Assembly (NCBI GenBank): GCA_016196925.1 | Contig: JACPWS010000087.1 | Coordinates: 1-39,729 of the forward strand | Direction of reading: 5' to 3' | Length of the DNA: 39,729 nucleotides | Origin: Burkholderiales bacterium | GTDB lineage: Bacteria; Pseudomonadota; Gammaproteobacteria; Burkholderiales; Burkholderiaceae_D | Shown here: positions 17,838 to 26,140 of the stretch, piece after piece | Layout: each line of letters starts with the position of its first letter | Position numbering within the stretch: position 1 is the first letter of the stretch | Program-made: the position numbers and the translations under genes | Notes under the pieces: model-generated | What the model was told of the DNA's origin: nothing | Seen by the model: the letters and a program-made list of their open reading frames with translations, nothing else | Database searches by the model: none

Positions 17838-19331
17838 TTATCCTTTATTTCCCATCATCTTCTTAATCAACGGGGAAATCAGCAGTAACAGTATCCCGGC
17901 ACTTAGAGAACTGACAACTAGGAACCAAAACAACTTGAAGTCAGTACCTTTCAGCAGCTCTTCCAAAATGCCGGCCAGCTTGTTTGCGGCAGCGTTGGCC
18001 AGATACCAGACGCCCATCATCATGGCGGCGACACGGGTCGGGGCCAGCTTGGTCACCATGGACAGGCCGACCGGCGACAGGCACAGCTCGCCTATGGTGT
18101 GGATGACGAATACCATTGCCAACCAATGCGGACCTACCGTGCCAGACACATTGGCGCGGTCTTGCGCAATCGCCATGACCAGAAAACCGAGGCCGAGGAA
18201 AATCAAGCCGAAGCCCATTTTGGCGGGCGACGATAAGGCGAAGCGAGTCTGATCCAGACGCGTCCAGAAGGCCGCCAATACCGGACCGAGTATCACGATG
18301 CTGAGCGGGTTGATCGCCTGGAAGTAAGAAGCCGGAATTTCCCAGTCGCCGAGGTGGCGGTCGGTCAGCTTGTCGGCGAACAGGCTCATGGTGCCACCGG
18401 CTTGCTCGAAGCCCATCCAGAAAAATATCACGAAGAAGCCCATGATCAGGATCGCGGCGATGCGCAACCATTCGTCACGCGTCATGGCTTGCGCAGTCTG
18501 TTCCTTGCCGGAAGCCTTGCCGCTGAACCATAGCGCACCTATGATGCCCGCGACCACCGCCAGCTTACCCAGTAATGGCAAAGGATCCCATACCGGGCCT
18601 ATGAAAGTCCAGGCGCTGAGTATCGCCAACACCAGCGGCACCATGCCGCCGGCGATCAGCAAGATATGCAGCCAGTCGGACTTGTCCAGGCTGGTCTTGT
18701 CGCCGATAAAGCCGGCGTTGCCCAGCTTCTTTTGGCCGTGCACGAATTGCGCCAGACCGAGGCACATGCCGACGCCGGCGGCGGCGAAGCCGTAATGCCA
18801 GCCGATTTTTTCGCCTAGCGTGCCGGCCACCAAGGGAGCCAGGAAGGCGCCGGTATTCACGCCCATGTAAAAGAAGGTGAAGCCGCCGTCGCGGCGCGGA
18901 TCGTGTTCGCGGTACAGCGAGCCGAGCAGGGTGCCGATATTCGGCTTGAAGAAGCCGTTACCGATGATCAGCAGACCGAGCGCCAGATGCAGCAAGGGTT
19001 CGAAGGCCATGGCGAAATGGCCGAGCGCCATGGTAAAGCCGCCGATCAGGATCGCCTTGCGGCGTCCCAGGTAACGGTCGGCCAGGTAGCCGCCCAGCAA
19101 GGGCGACAGATACACCAGGCCGGTGTAAGTCGCATACAGGGCCAGCGCATTCGCGCGCTCGTAGCCCTGGGCGTTCACCAGGTAAATCACCAGCAGCGCG
19201 CGCATGCCGTAGTAACTGAAACGTTCCCACATTTCTGTCAGGAACAACATAGGCAGGGCGGCCGGCTGACGCTCGGCGAGAGCCGCGCTGTGGACCGGTA
19301 AGTCCAAGGTGGTGCTGGTACTGGTAGTCAC
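17838..19331 (-). CDS. POT/PTR family proton-coupled peptide transporter
   Basis: Inner-membrane symporter that takes up di- and tripeptides with protons. It is 497 residues with about 14 hydrophobic segments. Family motifs are clear: EMWERFSYYGMRALL (ExxERFxYY, Glu33 to Tyr41), LGGYLADRYLGRRK, FFKPNIGTLLG and FTFFYMGVNTGAFLAPL. The start is a GTG at 19331 with AAGGAG spaced 6-7 nt upstream; the ATG 2 bp earlier (19333) is out of frame and followed at once by TGA. It is a single gene with its own terminator at 17782-17817. With the exported peptidases around it, this transporter would bring their products into the cell. It resembles DtpA/DtpB/YjdL-type proteins, but which one cannot be said. 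Confidence 0.94.
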   Translation of the reverse strand: MTTSTSTTLDLPVHSAALAERQPAALPMLFLTEMWERFSYYGMRALLVIYLVNAQGYERANALALYATYTGLVYLSPLLGGYLADRYLGRRKAILIGGFTMALGHFAMAFEPLLHLALGLLIIGNGFFKPNIGTLLGSLYREHDPRRDGGFTFFYMGVNTGAFLAPLVAGTLGEKIGWHYGFAAAGVGMCLGLAQFVHGQKKLGNAGFIGDKTSLDKSDWLHILLIAGGMVPLVLAILSAWTFIGPVWDPLPLLGKLAVVAGIIGALWFSGKASGKEQTAQAMTRDEWLRIAAILIMGFFVIFFWMGFEQAGGTMSLFADKLTDRHLGDWEIPASYFQAINPLSIVILGPVLAAFWTRLDQTRFALSSPAKMGFGLIFLGLGFLVMAIAQDRANVSGTVGPHWLAMVFVIHTIGELCLSPVGLSMVTKLAPTRVAAMMMGVWYLANAAANKLAGILEELLKGTDFKLFWFLVVSSLSAGILLLLISPLIKKMMGNKG

Positions 19332-19732
19332 ATACTTCTCCTTAGGGGTGTAACGTCTCCGGATCGGAACTTGTAAGCAAGGCTGACTATGCTACTGCGC
19401 GGCGCGCGTTGCCGTTTGCGATGCTCGCTGTACATTCGTACAGCTGTGCTTCTCAACGCCAACCCGAACCGCTCGCTACGCTTATTCAGCCTTGCCATTT
19501 TTTTGGTGAAACAAAAATCGCGCGTAGCTTACCATGCGTTCCGGATGGCGCCACACCGGCTGAGCATCTCCGAAAATTCTTCGTTAAAAACGCCAATCTG
19601 CGCCTATTTATATGGCAAGCAGGCGCTTCCCCGGCGCTTTTGCATGGTGGTAAAAATTGCCTGGACAACCATACTTTCCAAAAATATACTGCGCCAGCTA
19701 CATCTCTATCAAGTCATCCTGAAGGAAAAATC
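19332..19732. other. Intergenic region between divergent POT and M16 genes
   Basis: About 400 bases with no gene. It carries the POT ribosome binding site at the left end and a good sigma-70 promoter for the M16 genes at 19662-19690. Open frames here have no supporting start signals. Confidence 0.6.
19662..19690 (+). promoter_or_regulatory. Sigma-70-type promoter of the M16 peptidase operon
   Basis: -35 TGGACA, 17-bp spacer, -10 TATACT, five of six consensus bases in each hexamer. The -10 ends 42 bp before the ATG at 19733. Confidence 0.7.
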
Positions 19733-21046
19733 ATGAAGTGGAAAACCCTGGTGGCTGCCAGCAGCCTGCTGTGCGCCATGACCGCGCAGGCGCTGACGGT
19801 CGAGCAAGTCAAGACGGTTACCTTGCCGAATGGCATGAAATTCCTGGTGCTGGAAAACCGCGCGATACCAAACGCGAATATGTACACTTACTGGAAAGTC
19901 GGTTCGCGCAACGAAGTGCCGGGCATCACCGGACTCTCGCATTTCTTTGAACACATGATGTTCAACGGCTCGAAAAATTTCGGCCCCAAGCAATTCGACC
20001 GCAGCATGGAAGCCAGGGGCGGCGCGAATAATGCGTATACCAGCAATGACCTGACCGTGTACCAGGACTGGTTCCCGGCGGCGGCCTTGCCGACTATTTT
20101 CGAGCTGGAAAGCGACCGCATCGCGCATCTCAGCATCGATCCCAAGATGGTGGAAAGCGAGCGCGGCGTGGTCTTGTCCGAGCGCAGCACCGGCCTGGAA
20201 AACTCCAATCTGCGCGCCTTGTGGGGCGAAGTGTATGCGAGCGCCTTCCACGCCCATCCGTATGCGATCCCGACTATCGGCCATGAATCCGATATCAAGG
20301 CCTGGACCCAGGACGATCTGCAGCGCTATTTCAATGTGTATTACTCCGCGAATAATGCGGTGGCGGTGATTGTCGGCGACGTCAATGCCGCACAGGTGCA
20401 ACAGTTGGCCGAGCAGTATTTTGGTGCGATTCCGAAACGCGCCTTGCCGCCGGCGGTGCGCACGGTCGAGCCTGAGCAAAAAGGCGAACGGCGCGTGTTT
20501 GTGCGCAAGGAATCGGCCACCAGCGCGAATCTGATGGTGTCTTACAAGATGCCGGCCACCAGTCATCCCGATTACTATGCGCTGAACGTGCTGGCCAGCA
20601 TCCTGGCCGAAGGCAAGACTTCGCGCCTGTACCAGGCCCTGGTTGAGCAACGCCTGGCGACCCAGGTCGGGGCCGACCACGGCAAGGCCTTCGATCCCGG
20701 CCTGTTCAATTTCTTTGCGGTGGCGGCGCATAAGGTGCCGGCCGCGCAAGTCGAGCAAGCCTTGCTGGCGGAAATCGACAGGCTGATCAAGGATGGCGTG
20801 ACTGAGGAAGAGCTGCAAAAAGTCAAAAACCAGAAATTGCTGAATTTCTACCGCGCCCAGGAAACCATCAACGGCAAGGCGGCCCAGCTCGGCGAATACG
20901 AAGTGTATTTCGGCGACTACAAAAAAGTCTTCGCTGCGCCGGACGCCTATCGCCAACTGAAGCCGGCCGACATCCAGCAAGTCGCCGCCAAATATTTTAA
21001 GAAGTCGCAGCGCACGGTCGGTGTGCTGGCGGCCACGGAGGAATAA
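19733..21046 (+). CDS. Exported M16 family zinc peptidase, catalytic member
   Basis: Pitrilysin/processing-peptidase family protein of 437 residues. A signal peptide (about 1-20, ending AQA-LT) sends it to the periplasm. The inverted zinc motif is HFFEH (His70, Glu73, His74), and the third ligand is probably Glu150 in ESERGVVLSE, 75 residues later as expected. The start at 19733 follows AAGGAAAAATC and gives the signal peptide; the frame is open further upstream across the promoter. The second M16 gene starts 3 bp after this stop, so the pair is an operon. M16B peptidases of this size work as active/inactive heterodimers or homodimers that degrade or process peptides. The target is unknown. 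Confidence 0.94.
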   Translation: MKWKTLVAASSLLCAMTAQALTVEQVKTVTLPNGMKFLVLENRAIPNANMYTYWKVGSRNEVPGITGLSHFFEHMMFNGSKNFGPKQFDRSMEARGGANNAYTSNDLTVYQDWFPAAALPTIFELESDRIAHLSIDPKMVESERGVVLSERSTGLENSNLRALWGEVYASAFHAHPYAIPTIGHESDIKAWTQDDLQRYFNVYYSANNAVAVIVGDVNAAQVQQLAEQYFGAIPKRALPPAVRTVEPEQKGERRVFVRKESATSANLMVSYKMPATSHPDYYALNVLASILAEGKTSRLYQALVEQRLATQVGADHGKAFDPGLFNFFAVAAHKVPAAQVEQALLAEIDRLIKDGVTEEELQKVKNQKLLNFYRAQETINGKAAQLGEYEVYFGDYKKVFAAPDAYRQLKPADIQQVAAKYFKKSQRTVGVLAATEE

Positions 21047-21049
21047 GAC

Positions 21050-22450
21050 ATGAAATTTTTAAACAAATCCAGCCTGGCGATCAGCCTGTTCGCCCTGGCC
21101 GGCCAGGCGGCTGCCGGCGATTTCCGCCTGCCGGCCTTCGAAACCAGCCAACTCGCGAATGGTCTCACCGTGTATCTGATGGAACGCCACGACGTGCCGC
21201 TGATCGCCGTGCGCGCCGTGGTGAAAGCCGGCGCCGTGCATGACGGCGCCCAGTCCGGCCTGGCGAATCTGAGCGGCGACGCCTTGCTGCTCGGCGCCGG
21301 CAACTACGATAAAAAGACCCTGGATCAGGCTTTCGATTTCCGTGGCGCGCGCATCGCCAGCAATACCGGGACCGAGGCGAGCGCGCTGGTGGCCGATTTC
21401 GCGCGCGACGACGCGCCGGTCTTGCTGCCTATGCTGGCCGAGATGTTGCTGCATCCGACTTTCGAGACGGCGGAATTCGATAAATTGCGCGCGCGCAGCG
21501 TGGACGGCCTCAAGCAAGCCAAGGAAAGTCCGCGCAACGTGGCGCAAAGCTATTACCGCAGCATGCTGTTCGGGCCGGGCGCATACGCCAATGCGGTGGA
21601 AGGCACGGTCGCCAGCGTGACGGCCTTGCAGCGCAGCGATGCGCAAGCTTTCCACCAGAATTACTATCGCCCCGAGAATGCGGCGCTGGTGCTGGTCGGC
21701 GATTTCAAGGCCAGCGCCATGCGCGCGCAGCTGGAAAAACTGTTCGGCGGCTGGCACGCGGCCGGCAAGCTGCCTGCGGCGGCGCCCACTGGTCAGGTAC
21801 AGGCCGGGGCGGCGCGCGTCTGGCTGGTGAATAAGCCCGACGCGGTGGAAACCACCTTCCTGTTCGGCGGCGCCGGCATCGCGCGCAACGATCCCGATTA
21901 CGTGCCGCTGCAAGTGCTGAACACCGTGCTCGGCGGCCGTTTCACGTCCTGGCTGAACGACGAGTTGCGCGTGAATTCCGGCCTGACTTACGGCGCGCGC
22001 AGCGAATTCGCCACGCTGGCGCACGGCGGCAGCTTCGCCGTCTCCAGCTTCACCGCCACCGCCAAGACCGAGGCGGCGCTGGCGCTGGCCCACAAGACTT
22101 ACCAGCGCTTGTGGGAGCAGGGCATAGACGCCGCCACGCTGGAATCGGCCAAGGCTTATGTCAAGGGCCAATTCCCGCCGCGCTTTGAAACCAACGCGCA
22201 ACTGGCCGGCTTGCTGGGCGAAATGTTCGTGTCTAAAGTCGGGCGCGAACAGATCGACCATTTCATGCAAGACGTCGACGGTTTGACGCCGGAAACAGCC
22301 AAGTCCCTGATCGCCAGGCATTTCCCGCGCGACAAGCTGCAAATGCTGTTGATAGGCAAGGCCGAAGCGATACGCGGCGTTGCCGAAAAATACGGTGCCG
22401 TGACCGAACTCGAGATCGGCGCCGACGGTTTTGCACCGCCCGCCAAATAA
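21050..22450 (+). CDS. Exported M16 family protein lacking the zinc motif
   Basis: 466 residues with a signal peptide (ending GQAAA-GD) and M16 architecture (FETSQLANGLTVYLMERHDVPL, AFHQNYYRPENAALVLVGDF, SWLNDELRVNSGLTYGARS). At the place of the HxxEH motif it reads GLANLSGDALLLGAG, so zinc ligands and catalytic Glu are gone. It is therefore the non-catalytic partner of the upstream M16 protein, as in mitochondrial processing peptidase and bacterial M16B pairs. The C-terminal half keeps the Arg/Tyr region (GLTYGARS) that in such partners helps to hold substrate. The start is 3 bp after the upstream stop behind GGAGGAATAAG. A strong terminator follows at 22483-22520. Confidence 0.93.
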   Translation: MKFLNKSSLAISLFALAGQAAAGDFRLPAFETSQLANGLTVYLMERHDVPLIAVRAVVKAGAVHDGAQSGLANLSGDALLLGAGNYDKKTLDQAFDFRGARIASNTGTEASALVADFARDDAPVLLPMLAEMLLHPTFETAEFDKLRARSVDGLKQAKESPRNVAQSYYRSMLFGPGAYANAVEGTVASVTALQRSDAQAFHQNYYRPENAALVLVGDFKASAMRAQLEKLFGGWHAAGKLPAAAPTGQVQAGAARVWLVNKPDAVETTFLFGGAGIARNDPDYVPLQVLNTVLGGRFTSWLNDELRVNSGLTYGARSEFATLAHGGSFAVSSFTATAKTEAALALAHKTYQRLWEQGIDAATLESAKAYVKGQFPPRFETNAQLAGLLGEMFVSKVGREQIDHFMQDVDGLTPETAKSLIARHFPRDKLQMLLIGKAEAIRGVAEKYGAVTELEIGADGFAPPAK

Positions 22451-22482
22451 GCGCCTGCTGGTAGTAAAATCTGCTTTCCAGT

Positions 22483-22520
22483 TCAACAGCTCCGGGTTCG
22501 TCCCCGGAGCTGTTGTTTTT
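22483..22520 (+). terminator. Rho-independent terminator of the M16 operon
   Basis: A 13-bp stem CAACAGCTCCGGG/CCCGGAGCTGTTG with a six-base loop, followed by a T-run. Confidence 0.93.
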
Positions 22521-22535
22521 GCAAGTAAGGCTTTT

Positions 22536-22720
22536 GGTCCACGAAAAACACGAAAAGCACGAAATAAAACCACTGATGTTGTCATCCCCGCACAGGCGGG
22601 GATCCAGGGGCTTTGGCTCAACTAGCACGACACTGGATTCCCGCCTGCGCGGGAATGAGAAAGCCAAAAAATGTTGATTTTCTTTTCGTGCTTTTCGTGC
22701 TTTTCGTGTTTTTCGTGGAC
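22536..22720. repeat. CACGAAA-family inverted repeat, copy 2, enclosing a REP-like pair
   Basis: The outer left arm (22536-22565) is GGTCCACGAAA followed by CACGAAAAG-type units; the outer right arm (22684-22720) is its reverse complement with one extra unit. Inside sit two inverted REP-like units (22579-22607 and 22634-22658; cores ATCCCCGC...GCGGGGAT and ATTCCCGC...GCGGGAAT). One repeat family is thus nested in another. The element fills most of the gap between the M16 operon and the S9 peptidase gene. Confidence 0.85.
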
Positions 22721-22748
22721 AAATTCGTTTTGTCGTTGAAAGCTCTCC

Positions 22749-25193
22749 ATGTTTCCTTCCCTGCAACGCCTCACCCCTGTGCTGCTAGCCAGCTTGTCTT
22801 TGCTGGCGCCCTCCGCGCATGGCGGCGAGGGCGGCTACCAATTGCCGCCGCCGGAATTGCAGGCCCTGGTCGATGCACCGCGCAGCCCGCTGTTCAAGCT
22901 GGGGCCGCAACGCAAGAGCGCCTTGCTGGTCAGTCAGCCCGGTTTGCCGGGGATAGCGGAAGTCGCTCAGCCTGAGCTGAAGCTGGCCGGCTTGCGCATC
23001 AATCCGCGCACGCGCGCCGCCAGCCATTTCGATTTCGGCGATGGCCTCTCTGTGCTCGATATCGCCAGCGGCAAGACGCGCGCGGTCAGCGGCTTGCCGG
23101 CCAGGATCAAGATCGCCGACACCCTGTGGTCGCCCGATGAGCGCTGGGTCGCGTTCAGCCGCTGGAGCGAGGAGGGGGTGGAGTTGTGGCTGCTCGACGT
23201 CAGCAAAGCCAGCGCGCACAGATTGCTGCGGGACAAGCTGAACGCCACCACCAGCGCCGGTTTTGCCTGGAGCGGCCAGGACAAATTGCTGCTGCGCCTG
23301 CTGCCCTTGCAGCAAAAACCGGCGCCGCAAGAGAAGGCGGTGCCGGCCGGGCCGAACACGCTGGAAACCCGGGGCGGCAAAGTCGCGCAAAACCGCACTT
23401 ACCCCGATATGCTGAAAAACGCGCACGATGCCGATCTGCTCGACTGGCAATTGCAGACCCAGCTCGCTTTTGTCGATATCCGCGGCAAGCTGCGCCGCAT
23501 CGGCCCTGTCATGACGCTGAGCAAGGCGCAGACTTCGCCGGACGGCAAGCTGATCCTGACCACCGAGCTGCGCCGTCCGTATTCCAGCATGCTGCCGCTG
23601 GAACGCTACGCTCAGTCGATCACAGTCTGGGACGCGCAGGGCAAGAAACTGAAAACCATCGCCGAGCGCCCGATGCGCGAGCGCCTGCCTAGCGGCAACG
23701 ATGCGGTGCAGGCCGGGCCGCGCGATTTCGGCTGGCGCAGCGACAAGCCGGCTACCTTGTACTGGCTGGAGGCGCAAGCCGGCGGCGACCCGGAAGTGCA
23801 CGCCAGGGTGCACGACGTGTTGCTGCAGCAAGCCGCGCCTTTCGTGGCAGCGCCGCAAAAACTGCTGGAGCTGGGCTGGCGCTTTGCCGGCGTGCATTGG
23901 GCCAGCGACGGCCTGGCGCTGGTCACGGAAAACTGGTGGAAGACGCACGATACGCGCACCTGGCGCATCCAGCCCGGCAATGCGGACTTCAAGCCGGAGC
24001 TGCTGTTCAGCCGCAAGTCGGAAGACCAGTATGCCAATCCGGGGGCGCCGCTCACGACGCTGAATCAGTTTGGGCGCGCCGTGTTGCGCCTCGATGGATC
24101 GTCCATCTTCCTGAGCGGTGCCGGCGCCAGTCCCGAGGGCGACCGGCCTTTCCTCGATAAATTCGATCTGGTCAGCAAACAGAGCCTGCGTTTATGGCGT
24201 TCGCAAGCGCCGTATTATGAAGAAGTGCTGGGCTTGTTCGATGATAAGGGTCGTAGCTTCATCACCAGCCGCGAAGCTAACGACGAGCCGCCGAACTTTT
24301 TCGTGCGCCAGCTGGGCGCCGCCGCCAGTCTGCGCGCGCTGACGCAATTCCCGCATCCGACGCCGCAGCTGAAGGGGGTGCGCAAGCTGCAGCTGCACTA
24401 TGAGCGCGACGACGGCCTCGACCTCAGCGCCACGCTGTACCTGCCGCCCGGCTACGATCCCAAGCGCGACGGTCCGCGTCCCATGCTGATGTGGGCTTAT
24501 CCGCGCGAATTCAAGACGGCCGAGGCGGCCGGCCAGGTGCATAGTTCTCCTTACAAATTCAACCGCATCGGCTATAACGGCCCGCAAGCCATGCTGGCGC
24601 GCGGCTACACCGTGCTGGACGGCCCGGCCATGCCCATCATCGGCGAGGGCAGGAAAGAGCCGAACGACAGTTATCTGGAACAGCTGAAGATGGACGCCGA
24701 GGCGGCGGTGGAGGAAGTGGTGCGGCTCGGCGTGGCCGACCGCCACCGCATCGCGCTCGGCGGCCACAGCTACGGCGCCTTCATGACGGCCAACCTGCTG
24801 GCCCATACGCGCCTGTTCCGCGCCGGCATCGCGCGTTCGGGTGCGTATAACCGCAGCCTGACGCCGTTCGGCTTCCAGTCCGAGGACAGGAATTTCTGGC
24901 AAGCGAAAAAGACTTACCAGGATATGTCGCCGTTCAATTTCGCCAACCAGTTCAAGGACCCGATTCTGTTCATCCACGGCGAACAAGACAACAACCCCGG
25001 CACTTTCCCGCTGCAGAGCGAGCGCATGTATCAGGCCCTGCAGGGCCTGGGCGCGGTCACCCGGCTGGCCATGCTGCCGAACGAAAGCCACGGCTACCGC
25101 GCGCGCGAATCGATCCTGCACATGCTGTGGGAGCAGGATCGCTGGCTGGAGACTTACGTGAAGAATGCGAAAGCCGAGAACGGCAAGGAATAG
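22749..25193 (+). CDS. Exported S9 family serine peptidase (prolyl oligopeptidase fold)
   Basis: 814 residues: a signal peptide (about 1-25), an N-terminal beta-propeller (about 60-530) and a C-terminal alpha/beta-hydrolase domain. The catalytic triad is Ser674 in GGHSYGAF, Asp747 in HGEQDNNPG and His781 in NESHGYRARES. The layout and length fit the S9 subgroup that includes the plant glutamyl endopeptidase and bacterial exported relatives; cleavage specificity is not certain. The ATG at 22749 gives a good signal peptide but has a weak ribosome binding site; the frame has no better start. It is preceded by the nested repeat and followed by a terminator, so it is transcribed alone. It probably cleaves peptides in the periplasm or outside the cell. 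Confidence 0.93.
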   Translation: MFPSLQRLTPVLLASLSLLAPSAHGGEGGYQLPPPELQALVDAPRSPLFKLGPQRKSALLVSQPGLPGIAEVAQPELKLAGLRINPRTRAASHFDFGDGLSVLDIASGKTRAVSGLPARIKIADTLWSPDERWVAFSRWSEEGVELWLLDVSKASAHRLLRDKLNATTSAGFAWSGQDKLLLRLLPLQQKPAPQEKAVPAGPNTLETRGGKVAQNRTYPDMLKNAHDADLLDWQLQTQLAFVDIRGKLRRIGPVMTLSKAQTSPDGKLILTTELRRPYSSMLPLERYAQSITVWDAQGKKLKTIAERPMRERLPSGNDAVQAGPRDFGWRSDKPATLYWLEAQAGGDPEVHARVHDVLLQQAAPFVAAPQKLLELGWRFAGVHWASDGLALVTENWWKTHDTRTWRIQPGNADFKPELLFSRKSEDQYANPGAPLTTLNQFGRAVLRLDGSSIFLSGAGASPEGDRPFLDKFDLVSKQSLRLWRSQAPYYEEVLGLFDDKGRSFITSREANDEPPNFFVRQLGAAASLRALTQFPHPTPQLKGVRKLQLHYERDDGLDLSATLYLPPGYDPKRDGPRPMLMWAYPREFKTAEAAGQVHSSPYKFNRIGYNGPQAMLARGYTVLDGPAMPIIGEGRKEPNDSYLEQLKMDAEAAVEEVVRLGVADRHRIALGGHSYGAFMTANLLAHTRLFRAGIARSGAYNRSLTPFGFQSEDRNFWQAKKTYQDMSPFNFANQFKDPILFIHGEQDNNPGTFPLQSERMYQALQGLGAVTRLAMLPNESHGYRARESILHMLWEQDRWLETYVKNAKAENGKE

Positions 25194-25205
25194 AAAACGA
25201 TTAAT

Positions 25206-25233
25206 GAAAAGGGCGAAAATTTCGCCCCTTTTT
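25206..25233 (+). terminator. Rho-independent terminator after the S9 peptidase gene
   Basis: Stem GGGCGAAA/TTTCGCCC flanked by AAAA and TTTTT, 13 bp after the stop. Confidence 0.88.
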
Positions 25234-25264
25234 ACTACCCGATGTTACGTAAATCTGAAAAAAC

Positions 25265-25507
25265 GTTGTCCACGAAATACACGAAAAGCGCGAAAAAATC
25301 TCGAAAACCTGTTTAAACACGGCGAACACGGCGAAAATCAGAATTCCCTCCCCTTCAAGGGGAGGGCTAGGGTGGGGATGGGTTTCCGTCGCAAAAGAAA
25401 TCCATCCCCCACCCGGCCTCCCCCTTGAAAGGGGAGGAGAAAAGCGCCGTGTTCGCCGTGTCAAGTTGGATTTTTCCTTTCGTGCTTTTCGTGTCTTTCG
25501 TGGACAA
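25265..25507. repeat. CACGAAA-family inverted repeat, copy 3: three nested inverted-repeat layers
   Basis: Outer arms: 25265-25296 (GTTGTCCACGAAATACACGAAA...) and 25477-25507, inverted. Middle arms: 25316-25337 (AACACGGCGAACACGGCG) and 25445-25462, inverted. Inner arms: 25346-25381 and 25402-25437, each with its own CTCCCCTT/AAGGGGAG hairpin plus a GGTGGGGATGG/CCATCCCCCACC stretch, inverted to each other. The three layers differ in sequence but share one centre near 25391. The element fills the gap between the S9 gene terminator and the next gene. Confidence 0.88.
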
Positions 25508-25603
25508 AAATGCTTTTTCTCGGTATGGCTTTGCGTAACATCCGCTACTACTGGTGAAAATTTTGCATTAAGATGCAACTGCTTATCCACTACCGGTTTT
25601 CCT

Positions 25604-26023
25604 ATGCTCAGAGCCGTAATCATGGACGGCAACGCCGTCGCCCGCAATTTGCTGACTTCCGTGCTGAACAATGGCGGGCACGAGGTGGTGGGCGACGTCA
25701 GTCCGAATAGCGCGAATCTGGCGCGGCTGGTCAGACTCAAGCCGCAGATCGTCTGCATCGATATCGGCGAGGCCGATAATGAGGGCCTGGCCATGCTCGA
25801 CAGCGTGCGCAGCGAATTGCCGAAGGCGCTGATCTTCATGGTGTCCGCCAAGCTCGACGCCGCCACGCTGCAGGCGGCGCAGCAGCGCGGCGTGCACGGC
25901 TTCATCGTCAAGCCTTTCAATTCGGTGGCGGTGCTTTCCTCTATCCGCAGCACCATCCTGCGCATCGCGAAGCGGCAAAAGAGTCCGGGCGAACCCGCTG
26001 CAGGCGAGCCGGAAGCGGGCTGA
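25604..26023 (+). CDS. Single-domain response regulator with altered acidic pocket
   Basis: CheY-like receiver domain, 139 residues, no output domain. The phosphoacceptor is probably Asp53 (IVCIDIG), with Ser81 (MVSAK) and Lys103 (FIVKPF) in place. The usual Asp-Asp pair near the N-terminus reads VIMDGN, so Asp8 is kept but the second acidic residue is Gly9. Loss of one acidic residue weakens magnesium binding, so phosphorylation may be altered. The C-terminus is a short basic then Pro/Glu-rich tail. The ATG at 25604 is chosen because it opens the receiver fold; the frame extends upstream into the repeat. The LytS/LytR pair follows after 117 bp on the same strand, but there is no evidence they act together. 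Confidence 0.85.
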   Translation: MLRAVIMDGNAVARNLLTSVLNNGGHEVVGDVSPNSANLARLVRLKPQIVCIDIGEADNEGLAMLDSVRSELPKALIFMVSAKLDAATLQAAQQRGVHGFIVKPFNSVAVLSSIRSTILRIAKRQKSPGEPAAGEPEAG

Positions 26024-26140
26024 GTGTTTTATCCGACCCAAGCCTGGCTTTATCTGGCCATGCCGCATTTTGTCGCACATTCCCCCATGCCGTAGCGCGC
26101 GCCTTAGACTGGCGGCGTGTTCATATTTTCAGGAATTTCC

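Noticed and set aside
21059..22621. 520-residue open frame on the minus strand
   Set aside because: Antisense to the second M16 gene and running into the repeat region; no family motifs.
22536..22720. CRISPR array, because of short regular repeats
   Set aside because: The 9-bp units are tandem without spacers and arranged as inverted arms; no cas genes.
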